Part shown: positions 23,088 through 32,142 of the stretch, in pieces
Layout: each line of letters opens with the position of its first letter
Position numbering within the stretch: position 1 is the stretch's first letter
Origin: Lonicera japonica
Taxonomy: Eukaryota; Streptophyta; Magnoliopsida; Dipsacales; Caprifoliaceae
Assembly: GCA_021464415.1 (NCBI GenBank)
Contig: CM038470.1
Coordinates: 38,992,099 to 39,056,098, forward strand
DNA length: 64,000 nt
Reading direction: 5' to 3'
Position numbers and translations under genes: made by a program
The notes under the pieces: model-generated
Database searches by the model: none
What the model saw: only the letters and a program-made list of their open reading frames with translations
Told to the model about the DNA's origin: nothing

Positions 23088-23861
23088 CTAACTGTCAAGG
23101 TTTAAAGCTGCTTCAACCAACTGCTTGAACGAGGTGAACTCATAGAATCCCATAGCACACCTATATTCATCCTTGAGTCCTAGGAAGAACATCTCCATCT
23201 TTTCTTGGTCACTTAGGGCAAAAGTATCCATATACACACTAAGCTCTTCGAATTTCAGTCGATACTCCTCCACCGACATCTCCCCTTGGACCAAGCTACG
23301 CAGTTCATCTCTCTTAGCTCGGCGGTAGGCGTCCGAAATAAATTGTAGTCGGAAGGCAGTCTCAAAATCTCGCCACTTACGGATTCCCTCGGATTGCTTA
23401 ATAACTCTCCACCACCGATGAGCATTCCCAGAGAGCCTAGTAGTCGCAAACTTGACCCACATCTTCTTGGGAGTTCTAATAACCTCCAATCGTTCTTTGA
23501 TTACAAAGAGCCAACCCTCTGCATCCTCGGGTCCCTTAGTTCCATCGAACACTGGAGGTTGAAGACGAGTAAATTCTCGTAGGTAAGTAATCTCATCCGT
23601 CTCCCCTCCTTGAGGTTCGGGATCCTCCTCTGGGTTTTCCACGATGACTGGTTCCTCTTGGGTTCGGTCCTTGTTTGCACCAGCTCCACTAGTAGACCCA
23701 TGACTGTTCTTTAGGACTCCCGACAATTCCCCTATAAAGTCCTTCATCATCTTGTTCATAGCTGTAAGGAGTCTAGAGCTATCTCCCCCTTCGGTTTCAT
23801 GATCACCTTCCGGAAGGAAAGTTTGTTGAGCAGGAGCCTTGCCTCTACGCTTAGGCGGCAT
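23088..23861 (-). CDS. Tekay Gag (capsid region), ending at an in-frame amber codon
   Basis: Start chosen at ATG 23,861-23,859 (MPPKRRGKAPAQQ), the usual N-terminus for this group; the longer ORF adds 13 leader-like residues. 257 residues. The retrotransposon gag domain includes PPVFDGTKGPEDAEGWLF, RLSGNAHRWWRV, SYRL-type basic stretches and MSVEEYRLKFEELSVYMDTF. Stop is TAG at 23,088-23,090, after FKQLVEAALNLDS. The same frame continues without another stop into the zinc knuckle, so in the ancestor gag and pol were one ORF, or the stop is regulated. Gag forms the particle around element RNA. Confidence 0.93.
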   Translation of the reverse strand: MPPKRRGKAPAQQTFLPEGDHETEGGDSSRLLTAMNKMMKDFIGELSGVLKNSHGSTSGAGANKDRTQEEPVIVENPEEDPEPQGGETDEITYLREFTRLQPPVFDGTKGPEDAEGWLFVIKERLEVIRTPKKMWVKFATTRLSGNAHRWWRVIKQSEGIRKWRDFETAFRLQFISDAYRRAKRDELRSLVQGEMSVEEYRLKFEELSVYMDTFALSDQEKMEMFFLGLKDEYRCAMGFYEFTSFKQLVEAALNLDS

Positions 23862-23975
23862 TCTACAAAATAACAAGGTCAACTCACAAAATCCAAGCAT
23901 AAGGATAGGTTACAATGGAAAGGATGATATCCTAGTCTACCCACACTCCGGCGAAGGAAGAAAGAGAACCTAATT

Positions 23976-23988
23976 CCTCTGATACCAA
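23976..23988 (-). other. Primer binding site of the Tekay element
   Basis: Minus strand TTGGTATCAGAGG, two bases inside the 5' LTR end, complementary to the 3' end of initiator tRNA-Met as in most Tekay and copia elements. Priming site for minus-strand DNA synthesis. Confidence 0.88.
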
Positions 23989-23990
23989 CT

Positions 23991-26196
23991 TGTGACGCCC
24001 CGAGTTCCGTTAGGAGGGAGAACCTCCGGAACACGGTTGATCACGGAGCCGTACGCGACGGCGGAAGTGAGTAAAAAGATAAATAACTCTGGCGAGGAAG
24101 GCCAATATGCAAAGGTCTAGTACATAAAACAAAATCAACTGGGAACATGCTAGAACTGTAGCTTCCCCTCCTGTTAACTCGTGCCTTACAGATTAGTCTG
24201 TACCGTTGCGCACCGGTTAACTAAAATGTAAGTCACTTGTCCACATTAGGCTAACATTCAACCATAGACATGTTCCTCCAACCCATTACAAAATAACCAA
24301 AAAGAATAAAATTAAGGAACAATAAATGTCCGCAAAATACATACATTAGCAATATATAACTGTCACAAAATAGTCATACACAATACAGTCTCCATAACCT
24401 CAAGTAGGCTACATAGAGAGTACAAACATGGATACATAATATAAGTTGGGTTATGGTACAATAAGATAGATAACATGGCCTTTCAGTAGTGAAAGGCCCT
24501 CACACAACAGTATCAGAGGAGACTAAGACTTGTCGACCTTTCCCTTATCAGCTCGTCCCGTCCCATCCTTAGAAGTACCTGTGTAGGAAAAACTGTGAGC
24601 CAAACGGGCCCAGTAGGAACTATAGGAGTTGTGAGAAAATATGCATATGTAGGAGAAGCTTTATAAAGTGAGTTTGTAATTAGTCCGTGTACATACGTCA
24701 TAAATATGTATGTAAACAATGGAATGTATATATAGTCTCAAGACACCGCGACCAGGCCTACATCGTATCAACCATGTATAATACTCACGTCTAGGATTTT
24801 TTTCATATCTACTGTACAGAGATAGCCGGCACTCGGTTTCTTCTGCCCAAGGCAGGGACCACCTACCAGGTCCACCTAGACGCTACCTCACGCAGCCACA
24901 CAGGCATACGCTACCTCACGCAGCCACACAGGCATACGCTACCTCACGTAGCCACAAAGGCATACGCTACAATAATCTCACGTAGCCACTAAGGCTATAC
25001 GCTACTGGTAATAACCATCTACCTGGTACGAGCGGTGTTGACTACTCTGTATAAGGAAAATCATATTTTTCCCAATCACAATTATAAGATCATATACATC
25101 ATGTAAAAAGGTATAGTAGTCCATTTCATAAGTATCAAGTGATATGAAGTGCGTATCATAAGTTTACTTCACTATACGGACTGATAAGTACCTGCGCGCT
25201 AGAGGCCAGGAACAAGGGTTTGTCATAAATCAAGGAAATGGAAGAAATACTTGAGGAAATATGATATACTACATTTTATAAGAGATAAACAACCATTTCC
25301 CTCATAATTTATAGGCTCAAAGTGCATATATACGCAGCAATAGGTGTAACCCTAGAAAACCCCCAAATTTGTATAAAAATGGTGATTGGGTGTATAAACT
25401 CTTAAAATAGGTTTTAATAATAGTGTTCCTACCTCGATAGCGTCAAACCTTCACCACACGAGCCGCAAATCAAACTCTAGACGACGGGGGCGCAAGATAC
25501 CATAGTTGGCTTTGAAACCCTAGCTTGGTGTATGTGAAGAAATGAAGAAGATGATGGAGCGTATGTGTTTGATCCTTGATTTGGGTGGTAATATGTGTTA
25601 AAATTACACTCATGAACTCATTTCTACAATTCCTCACTTCCCTCAAGCTCTCTCCATGGGTTCAGGTCGAAGTGGAGAAGAAGAGAGGGTTGAAGGTGTA
25701 TAAAAATCGAGTCAAAGCTTAAAAAATATCATTTTTGACTGCTACAGGGCAATGTAGTCGACTACACTACAGTGCATGTAGTCGACTACATGGTTCTGGA
25801 AATTGGTTCATCCTCAGATTTGCTTGCTTATGCCACCAACTGATCTTGTAACCTTATTTTGACCAACGAGAAGTGGGAATTGGGTTCCGGGCCAAACACA
25901 AAAGTTCTTGGAAATTGAAATACCTTTCCAATGGTATAAAGTAGGTCCCATTCTGATCTAAGATGAAAAAGTTATGATATCTAGAATGACTGAAGGTCGG
26001 TTTGTCGGGTAAGTTTAAAATGTGAGATTTTGCAAATTTCGACTCGGGTACTCTACATAACCCTTTCCAATTTAAAAGATGAATGTAATAACATCTCTAA
26101 AATAGTGTGGAAGTATTTCCTACATTCGGATACGGCCCATGCACACTCTCGCGTCTCGGTCATAAAATGTGATACATTTACCCTACGGGTGTTACA
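23991..26196 (-). repeat. Tekay 5' LTR
   Basis: 2,206 bp, exactly 28 bp longer than its partner because the tandem unit near 24,875-24,965 has one extra copy. Other differences noticed are single bases (for example the regions near 25,141, 25,333, 25,815-25,825, 25,863 and 26,158). It would hold the promoter for the minus-strand transcript. Confidence 0.95.
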
Positions 26197-26225
26197 ATCT
26201 GTACGCAGTATCAAAGAAAACCTTC

Positions 26226-26238
26226 CTCTGATACCAAT
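26226..26238 (-). other. Primer binding site of the copia element
   Basis: Minus strand AATTGGTATCAGAG directly after the 5' LTR end, complementary to initiator tRNA-Met. It was separated from the rest of the leader by only a few dozen bases when the Tekay element inserted. Confidence 0.85.
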
Positions 26239-28097
26239 TGATGGAGATATAAATACAGGATCGTTTGATATTACGTATATATTGAAAAAAAAAACTTTTG
26301 CTAAAACCCTATAAGAATAAATGAATTTCACCTTTGTGGATCATGTAGATGATCCATATGAGGAGACTAGGGTTTGAAAGCATCAAATTGCGATTTGGTC
26401 AGATTTTTTAATTCTCGCTGGGCTGCGAAAATCGATTATTTTCGCCATCGAAACGAGTTCCGATCGCCTTGATTTTTTGCTTTAAAATTGTAACTTTGCG
26501 TTTCGAACGACATATCCAAAAATCATCTCGATCCAACGGTGCGATCAAAAGTTACGATTGATTTACGACTGCTGTGCCGAAAAACCTAAAGATCTTCTAT
26601 CGTATTCCTTCCGCCATCAAATCTTGCACTGAGTGTGGGCTACGGTATTATCAAGATTTTCTCCTCACTCAATAGAACAAATCCTAACTCATGAGAATTA
26701 TTGTTATCTTGAGAAGAGACAAGGCCAGCGTATATATAAGGCTACGATAGGGACCTTAAGGAGAAATAAGTGTTTGGACTTCCTATGGAAAGTTGAAATC
26801 CTAATTCTACTATGAATTAGTTCCTTCCATAAATTATAATTCACACCACTAAAGAATTATAATTGCACTCCCGTCCTTATCTCAAAATTTAATTTCGAGC
26901 TCCTTGTTATTAAATACTTAATATTCTCCCCACGTTAAGATTACAGATAACCATCATTTAAATTAAATTACTGACAATTATATTTAAATGACTTCTTAAT
27001 CCTTGAGCCTACCACTTAACTTATTTGATATGTCGGATTAACATAATCCACCTGCAGGGTTTGACATGATCAAAACTAATAAGCTTCTCAAGGGGCTATC
27101 ATCAATCCCTATACTGGGACGTGGATTCCGCCTGTGACGCCCTGAGTGATGAGTACTCCCTTGTGTGGAGGAATGGTAGCTCGAGCGATTAGTACTCCCT
27201 TGTGTGGAGGAATGGTAGCTTAAAGGGGGCATCCCACACCGGAAGTTGGGGGATCCTTGGAGACCCATATAAGTAAGATATGGTCGCTAATTAAGTACGA
27301 GGCCTTTTGGGAGGCTCACTGGCTTCGGATCCCATGAGAACTCCGAAGTTAAGCGTGCTTGGACCAGAGAAATCCCAGGATGGGTGACCCCCCTGAGAAG
27401 CTGGTCGTGAACTCCCAGAAACAAAGCCGTGAGGGTAGATGTCTTGGGGCTGAGGCCTGTCTAGGACGCTACCCAGAGCGGACAATATCGTACTGAGGTG
27501 GGATCGGGTCGTTACACCGTCAATAATTAATATTCATCATACATATAGTGTCATCATCCAATTCACGAAGATTATTGATCCATAAATGAATCTTACTCTT
27601 AATGAGTCAAAACAACAAACACTACATATATATGTCTATTAATTATTTCAAGATTAATAGCATAAGTAATCATAATAACCATGGGATTTAAATTATTTTA
27701 TATAGTCAGTTTAAAAATAATTAACCCAAATTAGTCCTACTCAATACACACAAAGTGTACTAGCACAACGAGTTAAAACTATACCGTTTCCTGTAGTTAA
27801 GATAAACTACTAAAACTTGTGCTACAATCCTACCGATGGGTGTCCAATTCCATCTAAGATTGTGAACCATTAAACTTATATTCCACAAGAACCGATGATA
27901 TGATCTTCTGTGTGTAAGCTATACTCTACACACCAAATCATCTACTATATAAAATAACAGACACACATGCATAATATTTAAATATATAATATAATGCAAC
28001 CATTGCCCATAAAGATTCTCATTAAAATTGCAAAACCAAGTTTATAACATATCCAAACCAATAAAAAAATTATGGCTTTTAGTATATCACTCTAACA
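26239..28097 (-). repeat. Copia 5' LTR, interrupted by Cassandra
   Basis: 1,859 bp, or about 1,470 bp after removing the Cassandra and its duplicated target, equal to the 3' LTR. Minus-strand TATA region near 26,733. A block near 26,430-26,520 (ATCGAAACGAGTTCCGATC) differs sharply from the 3' LTR but matches the inverted LTR fragment at 29,340-29,410. Confidence 0.92.
27133..27516 (+). mobile_element. Cassandra TRIM solo LTR carrying 5S rRNA sequence
   Basis: 384 bp, TGTGACGCC...GTCGTTACA. It contains a 5S rRNA-like segment near 27,328-27,405 with GAACTCCGAAGTTAAGCGTG and the box-C core GGATGGGTGACC (27,378-27,389), the hallmark of Cassandra LTRs, where the 5S region can act as an RNA polymerase III promoter. 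TSD CCGCC/CCGTC (27,128-27,132 and 27,517-27,521, one mismatch); the uninterrupted copia LTR at 11,131 reads ATTCCGTCAATAATTA. A 37 bp direct duplication (AGTACTCCCTTGTGTGGAGG) lies near its start. No internal region, so it is a solo LTR. Confidence 0.93.
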
Positions 28098-28590
28098 GAC
28101 TCCACGTGCGAAGGGAATTTTCCGAATTCCTCAGAGATAGGAATTCTTCGCATTTCCCACGATGGCAATTTCTCCCAAATCCTTTTTCCCACGAAGGAAA
28201 ATAACGACTCCACATGTTTCCCACGAAGGGAATTTTTCGAATTCCTCAGAGGTAGGAATTTTTCGCATTCCCCACAATGGGAATTTCTCCGAAACCCCTT
28301 TCCCCACGAAGGGAAATAACGACTTCGCATGTTCCCCACAAAGGAAATTTTCCGAATTCCTCAAGATAGGAATTCTCCGCATTCCCCACGATGAGAATTT
28401 TTTCCGATCCCCTTTTCCCACGAAGGGAATTAACCTTTACTGCACATTCCCCACGAAGGGAATTCTCTGAATTCCTCAAAGATAGGAATTCCTCACATTC
28501 CCCATGATAGGAATCTTTTTCACATTTCCAACGATAGGATTTTTCTTCTTCAACACCAATCCCCACGAAAGGAAGCACAAGGACAAAATC
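28098..28590 (+). repeat. 115-116 bp tandem repeat of Tat element A, right part
   Basis: Continues the array of 9,901-10,242 after the copia element, starting with the duplicated GACTC. About four increasingly degenerate units with CCCCACGAAGGGAA and GATAGGAATTCTTCGCATT blocks. Several overlapping ORFs on both strands are a by-product of repeats lacking stops. Confidence 0.88.
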
Positions 28591-28950
28591 ATTCTTTCAC
28601 TTCTCCCTAAGAAATGGGAAACCTTTGAAAACACTTTTCTACAATGATCATTTGGATTCGGCGAAATGCCTCAACCCCCCCTATATGAATGACCAAAAAT
28701 GCAGTGCGCTGAGGGTAAGGATGCGCCACTGAGGGTGGGCAAAAAGGAAAAGACTGATGTATCGTGACGCCCAGCCGAAAGGAAAGGGGCGGTCGTGGAT
28801 TGCACCACCTAAGACACAATGAAATTCATGTGCAAAAAGGGTATATTTTTATCCAAGTATCAATGCACTGAGATTCACCTGAGAGTGGTGAATCGTTGTC
28901 TTCTTATCATCCAGAATTTTTGCGGGCAAGAATCCTAGGACGAGAGGGTC
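28591..28950 (+). other. 3' untranslated end of Tat element A with polypurine tract
   Basis: Non-coding. Conserved with 50,620-50,985 of element B, for example the tcatttggattcggcg/attgggattctg region and the 'gagggtaa..gcgccactgagggt' segment. It ends in the purine-rich GGACGAGAGGGTC directly before the LTR, the likely plus-strand primer tract. Confidence 0.7.
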
Positions 28951-29133
28951 TGTGAACACCTCAATCCACGACTCTCGTGCAAATACTGGTTTTCTCATAA
29001 AATGGTCATACTGCATTTAATCCTGAGTCATCATGCACATGGAAGACTGTTAGGAAAGACTCCAATTTCTGATCCGTCGGGAGTCTTATATGACCTTTGT
29101 TGCCTCTTCGCTTACTAGGACAAGGATCGACAT
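28951..29133 (+). repeat. Start of Tat element A 3' LTR, truncated
   Basis: Begins TGTGAACACCTCAATCC, directly after the PPT. About 183 bp match the first part of the solo Tat LTR at 29,582 and of the element B LTRs. It ends in GATCGACATG, where sequence switches to inverted copia LTR. Confidence 0.82.
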
Positions 29134-29581
29134 GTCTCTTCTCAATATAACAATAATTCTTATGAGTTAGGGTCTGTTCTATTGAGATAAGAGAAAATGT
29201 TGGTGATACCGTAGCCCACACTCGGTGCAAGATTTGATGGCGGAAGGAATACGATAGAAGATCTTTAGGTTTTTCAGCACACCAATCGTAAATCAATCGT
29301 AACTTTTGATCGCACCGTTGGATCGAGATGATTTTTGGATATGTCGTTCGAAACGCAAAGTTACAATTCTAAAGCAAAAAATCAAGGCGATCAGAACTCG
29401 TTTCGGTGGCGAAAATAATCAATTTTCGCAGCCCAGCGAGAATTAAAAAATCTGACCAAATTGCAATCTGATGCTTTCAAACCCTAGTCTCCTCATATGG
29501 ATCCTCTACGTGATCCATAAAGGTGAAATATCTTTATTCTTATAGGGTTTTAGCAAAAGTTTTTTGTTCAATCTATACGCA
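29134..29581 (+). repeat. Copia LTR fragment in plus orientation, interrupted
   Basis: Reverse complement of the 10,243-10,730 part of the copia LTR. It continues at 30,816-30,854, ending in the LTR terminus ...TGTCTCCATCA. The two parts are separated by a solo Tat LTR with duplicated ACGCA/ACGTA. The left end is truncated against the Tat LTR. Confidence 0.85.
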
Positions 29582-30815
29582 TGTGAACACCCCAATCCAC
29601 GACTCTCGTGCGAATACTGGTTTTCTCATAAAACGGCATACTGCATTTAATCCTGAGTCGACATGCACATGGAAGACTGTTAGGAAAGACTCCAATTTTG
29701 GATCCGCCGGGAGTTTAATATGACCTTTGTTGCCTTCTCGCTTACTAGGACGGGGATCGACCTGCTCGGTCAGGTCGCTGGGTGCAGGGCAGCGCCCCGT
29801 TAGGAATTTTGAGTTTTTTCTGGAGTTTCTGTGCACTTTTTAGAATGCCAGCCGCAGCACCCAACCGCACGGCAGGTACGGCTGGCCCCCTAATCGCAGC
29901 CTCCCAACCGTACGGCTGGGCCCCACAATCGCAGGCCCTAGCCGCACCCCCCTGCGACTAGCCTCTTTCGGAACATTTTTTGCGAGAATTCTACTATAAA
30001 TAGGACCCTTAGGCTCTCATTTTGGGGGCATCAACACTCACTAGTGTTAGTAAGGTGAAATTCTGTCAAAATCATTAAAGAGTCTTCTTTTAGAGAAATT
30101 CTAGTGAGAGAAAGTTAGCAAGAGAGAAGGCCAGTGAGAGAAAGGTTTAGAGAGAGAAAGGAGCAGTCAAGACAAGGTTCTTATTTCTTCTTCAAAGCGC
30201 ATCAGGTACGTCTTTCTACCATTCTACTAATTTCAATACTGCATTTAAATACTAGTTTTAATATAGAAAATTAGATAACTTGCAAAGAAGTTCACTGCTT
30301 TCAAAATAAATCATTTCTAAGCTTTACAAGAAAACTAAAATCCATTTTGACACGTTTTTAAAACAAAATAAATACAAAAAAACTGTTTCTAAACGAATGG
30401 AACTACGAGTCTCTGATTTCATTCTACGAATAAATACGTAGGCGCTCGCAAAGCTCGAGTCTGATTTCAAAATACAGTCTTAAATTAAATTTATCTGGAA
30501 AGGACTATTCTGAAAACGATTCAAACTACTTGCAAGATATCTAAAATAGGAATTAAATACATGATCCATTAAGAGACCGAAAGGGCAAATTGGGTGCCTA
30601 ACACCTTCCCAATTCGTAATGTAGTTCCCGAACCCTAGCAAAGTATTATTTTTAATCTCTGGTTTTGAACGTATAAAAGATAGTTCGTTTTTGAATTATC
30701 CTTCGTACGATCTTTTGTTTGTTTTCTTGTAAAACAAATTGGCGACTCTATAAAACACGTTTTACTCCAAAACAAGAAAACCGAGCAGGACGGGCCATGG
30801 ATCCGAATGCCCACA
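29582..30815 (+). repeat. Solo LTR of the Tat family
   Basis: 1,234 bp, TGTGAACACCCC...GAATGCCCACA, flanked by ACGCA (29,577-29,581) and ACGTA (30,816-30,820), a 5 bp TSD with one change. It has the GC-rich CCGTACGG array at about 29,849-29,960, a TATAAATA box at 29,996-30,003 followed by a purine-rich leader (GAGAGAAAGG), and an internal TGGCGACTCT motif at 30,740-30,749. It provides the reference for the full Tat LTR in this window. Confidence 0.9.
29849..30003 (+). promoter_or_regulatory. Tat LTR promoter: CCGTACGG array plus TATA box
   Basis: Repeats such as CAACCGTACGGCTGGG and CAACCGCACGGC lie about 35-145 bp upstream of TATAAATA (29,996-30,003). The array resembles those upstream of both antisense genes. 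The same arrangement is seen in the element B 3' LTR (51,172-51,379). Confidence 0.65.
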
Positions 30816-30854
30816 ACGTAATATCAAACGATCCTGTATTTATGTCTCCATCAG

Positions 30855-32142
30855 TAAACCTATTAAATTTTACTATCTAGACAATTCCTTATTGTCAAGC
30901 AATACATACTATCTAGACAATCCTTTATTGTCAAGTAATATATACTATCTAGGTAATCTTATATTGTCAAGTAAAATTTATATAGCCGACTTCCTTTGGT
31001 CCTACAAATAATAGTAGAGACTCAATTGGAGAGCAGACTATTATTTATATCTAAGTGTATACCATCATTTAATTTAGTCCAATGATTCTGCAATTTATTC
31101 TTTCCGATATGGAGGTGAACACTAAAACCCACACGAAAAATAAATCATATCATTTAAAATTATCAGTCAGTGAAATTTGTACAATGATTCCTCAATCTAT
31201 TCTTTCCGATATGGAGGTGAGCACTATAACACACACGAAGAATAAATTACATCGTCTACAAACTAATAATGGAGACCGTGGGATTTTTATGTGAAAAAAT
31301 CCCTCACCCACTTAGTATTTAAAACATTATTTTCTAAGGGTTAAGAAAATTTTATATTAAATTCTAGTCAACTAAAATACAAGAGTATGAAATATAAAAG
31401 ACATGTGCAATAAAATAATCTTGCTGCTTTTTTTAAAAAAAATTATATTTTTCAATTACGTAAAATTTATATTTATATACCCTTTTTTAATTTGACAAGA
31501 ACTAAATATAAAATAAAAGATGTTCTAGATATGGTCTTGTATCCATGTTGTCCAAAATTATAAGGAAACCTAATAATTAAAACACATATGACCAACACAC
31601 AATCACACAAAGCATTAAACCATTCAATAATAAGAATAATTAAATCGCTACTATTATGGTCCAAGCTTCATCATCCCTAGTCCGTTGGAAACCTGCAACG
31701 ACCTATGTCGCCACTTCATTGACTATGTCGGGAATCAACCTTGTTGGAAACGCCTTCTTCATTGTTCTTCGTTAAAGAAACCGCAATCTTAGATACAAAA
31801 GTCCTCTGCCTCTATTTAAGTAGTTCACACATAAACTATTATATCTAAACTGTAAATAAAATTACATAGATCCTATGTCTCCTTTTAAGGAGTTCACAAA
31901 TCTGATCTAAATTTAATTTACAACCATGAATAAAACCCAAATCATCATGCACATTAAAATTAACCACGAATAAAAATATCGTGGAATCCAATCACATAAA
32001 ACATAATTATGTGACCAAAATACCGGGACAAGAACACTGCAAAACAAGGGTTAGCGAGTTCTACGTTCTATCCAAAAATAACATGCATGACTAGTTCAAT
32101 CCGTACGCAGTATCAAAGAAAACCAATTCTTCTGATACCAAT
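30855..32142 (-). mobile_element. Leader of a second copia copy, truncated
   Basis: Matches 15,703-16,944 plus 26,202-26,238 of the first copia element, including the two GATATGGAGGTGA repeats and the primer site region (ATACCAATT at 32,134-32,142). It has no Tekay insertion here. The left edge abuts exactly the terminal CA of the plus-oriented copia LTR fragment (30,854); gag and pol are missing. Confidence 0.85.

Larger units (their letters stand above)
16945..26196 (-). mobile_element. Tekay/Del-type Ty3/gypsy chromovirus, nearly intact
   Basis: 9,252 bp with LTRs 16,945-19,122 and 23,991-26,196, perfect 5 bp TSD ATCTG (16,940-16,944 and 26,197-26,201), tRNA-iMet-type primer site (TTGGTATCAGAGG on the minus strand at about 23,976-23,988) and polypurine tract TTAAGGAGGGGAGGT (19,123-19,137). 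gag and pol share one frame and are open apart from one TAG. The C-terminus resembles the chromodomain tail of Tekay/Del elements. I noticed only about ten substitutions between the LTRs, so this is a recent insertion. It sits in the leader of the copia element. Confidence 0.96.
10243..28097 (-). mobile_element. Ty1/copia retrotransposon, complete ends, with two nested insertions
   Basis: Read on the minus strand: 5' LTR (28,097-26,239), primer binding site TTGGTATCAGAGG, gag-PR-INT-RT-RH remnants, polypurine tract AAGTGGGAGAT, 3' LTR (11,714-10,243). The PR-INT-RT-RH order identifies Ty1/copia; I do not assign a lineage. LTRs begin TGTTAGAG and end CCATCA on the element strand. A perfect 5 bp TSD (GACTC) proves one insertion event. 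It was later interrupted by the Tekay-type element in its leader and by a Cassandra in its 5' LTR. The coding region is heavily degraded. Confidence 0.92.
1..29133 (+). mobile_element. Tat/Ogre-lineage Ty3/gypsy element A, 5' truncated by the window and interrupted
   Basis: Pieces in order: decayed pol, spacer, two antisense genes, conserved spacer, tandem repeats, PPT and the first ~183 bp of a 3' LTR. A copia element (10,243-28,097) interrupts the tandem repeat, and the repeat resumes at 28,098 after an exact GACTC target duplication, so both halves belong to one element. The second RNase H in pol, the post-integrase GGGAGACGTAGGCAACCTG-type sequence and the downstream antisense ORFs fit the Tat lineage. 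gag and the 5' LTR lie outside the window. The 3' LTR breaks at about 29,133 against inverted copia LTR sequence. The same cassette and LTR family recur in element B at 41,468-52,174. Confidence 0.8.

Noticed and set aside
23988..24000. tRNA gene suggested by TGGTATCAGAG
   Set aside because: Only the 3'-complement of tRNA-iMet is present, as a primer binding site; no cloverleaf sequence nearby.
27328..27405. 5S rRNA gene
   Set aside because: The 5S-like segment is partial and lies inside a TG...CA, TSD-flanked 384 bp unit repeated at 39,485; this is Cassandra, not a 5S rDNA unit.
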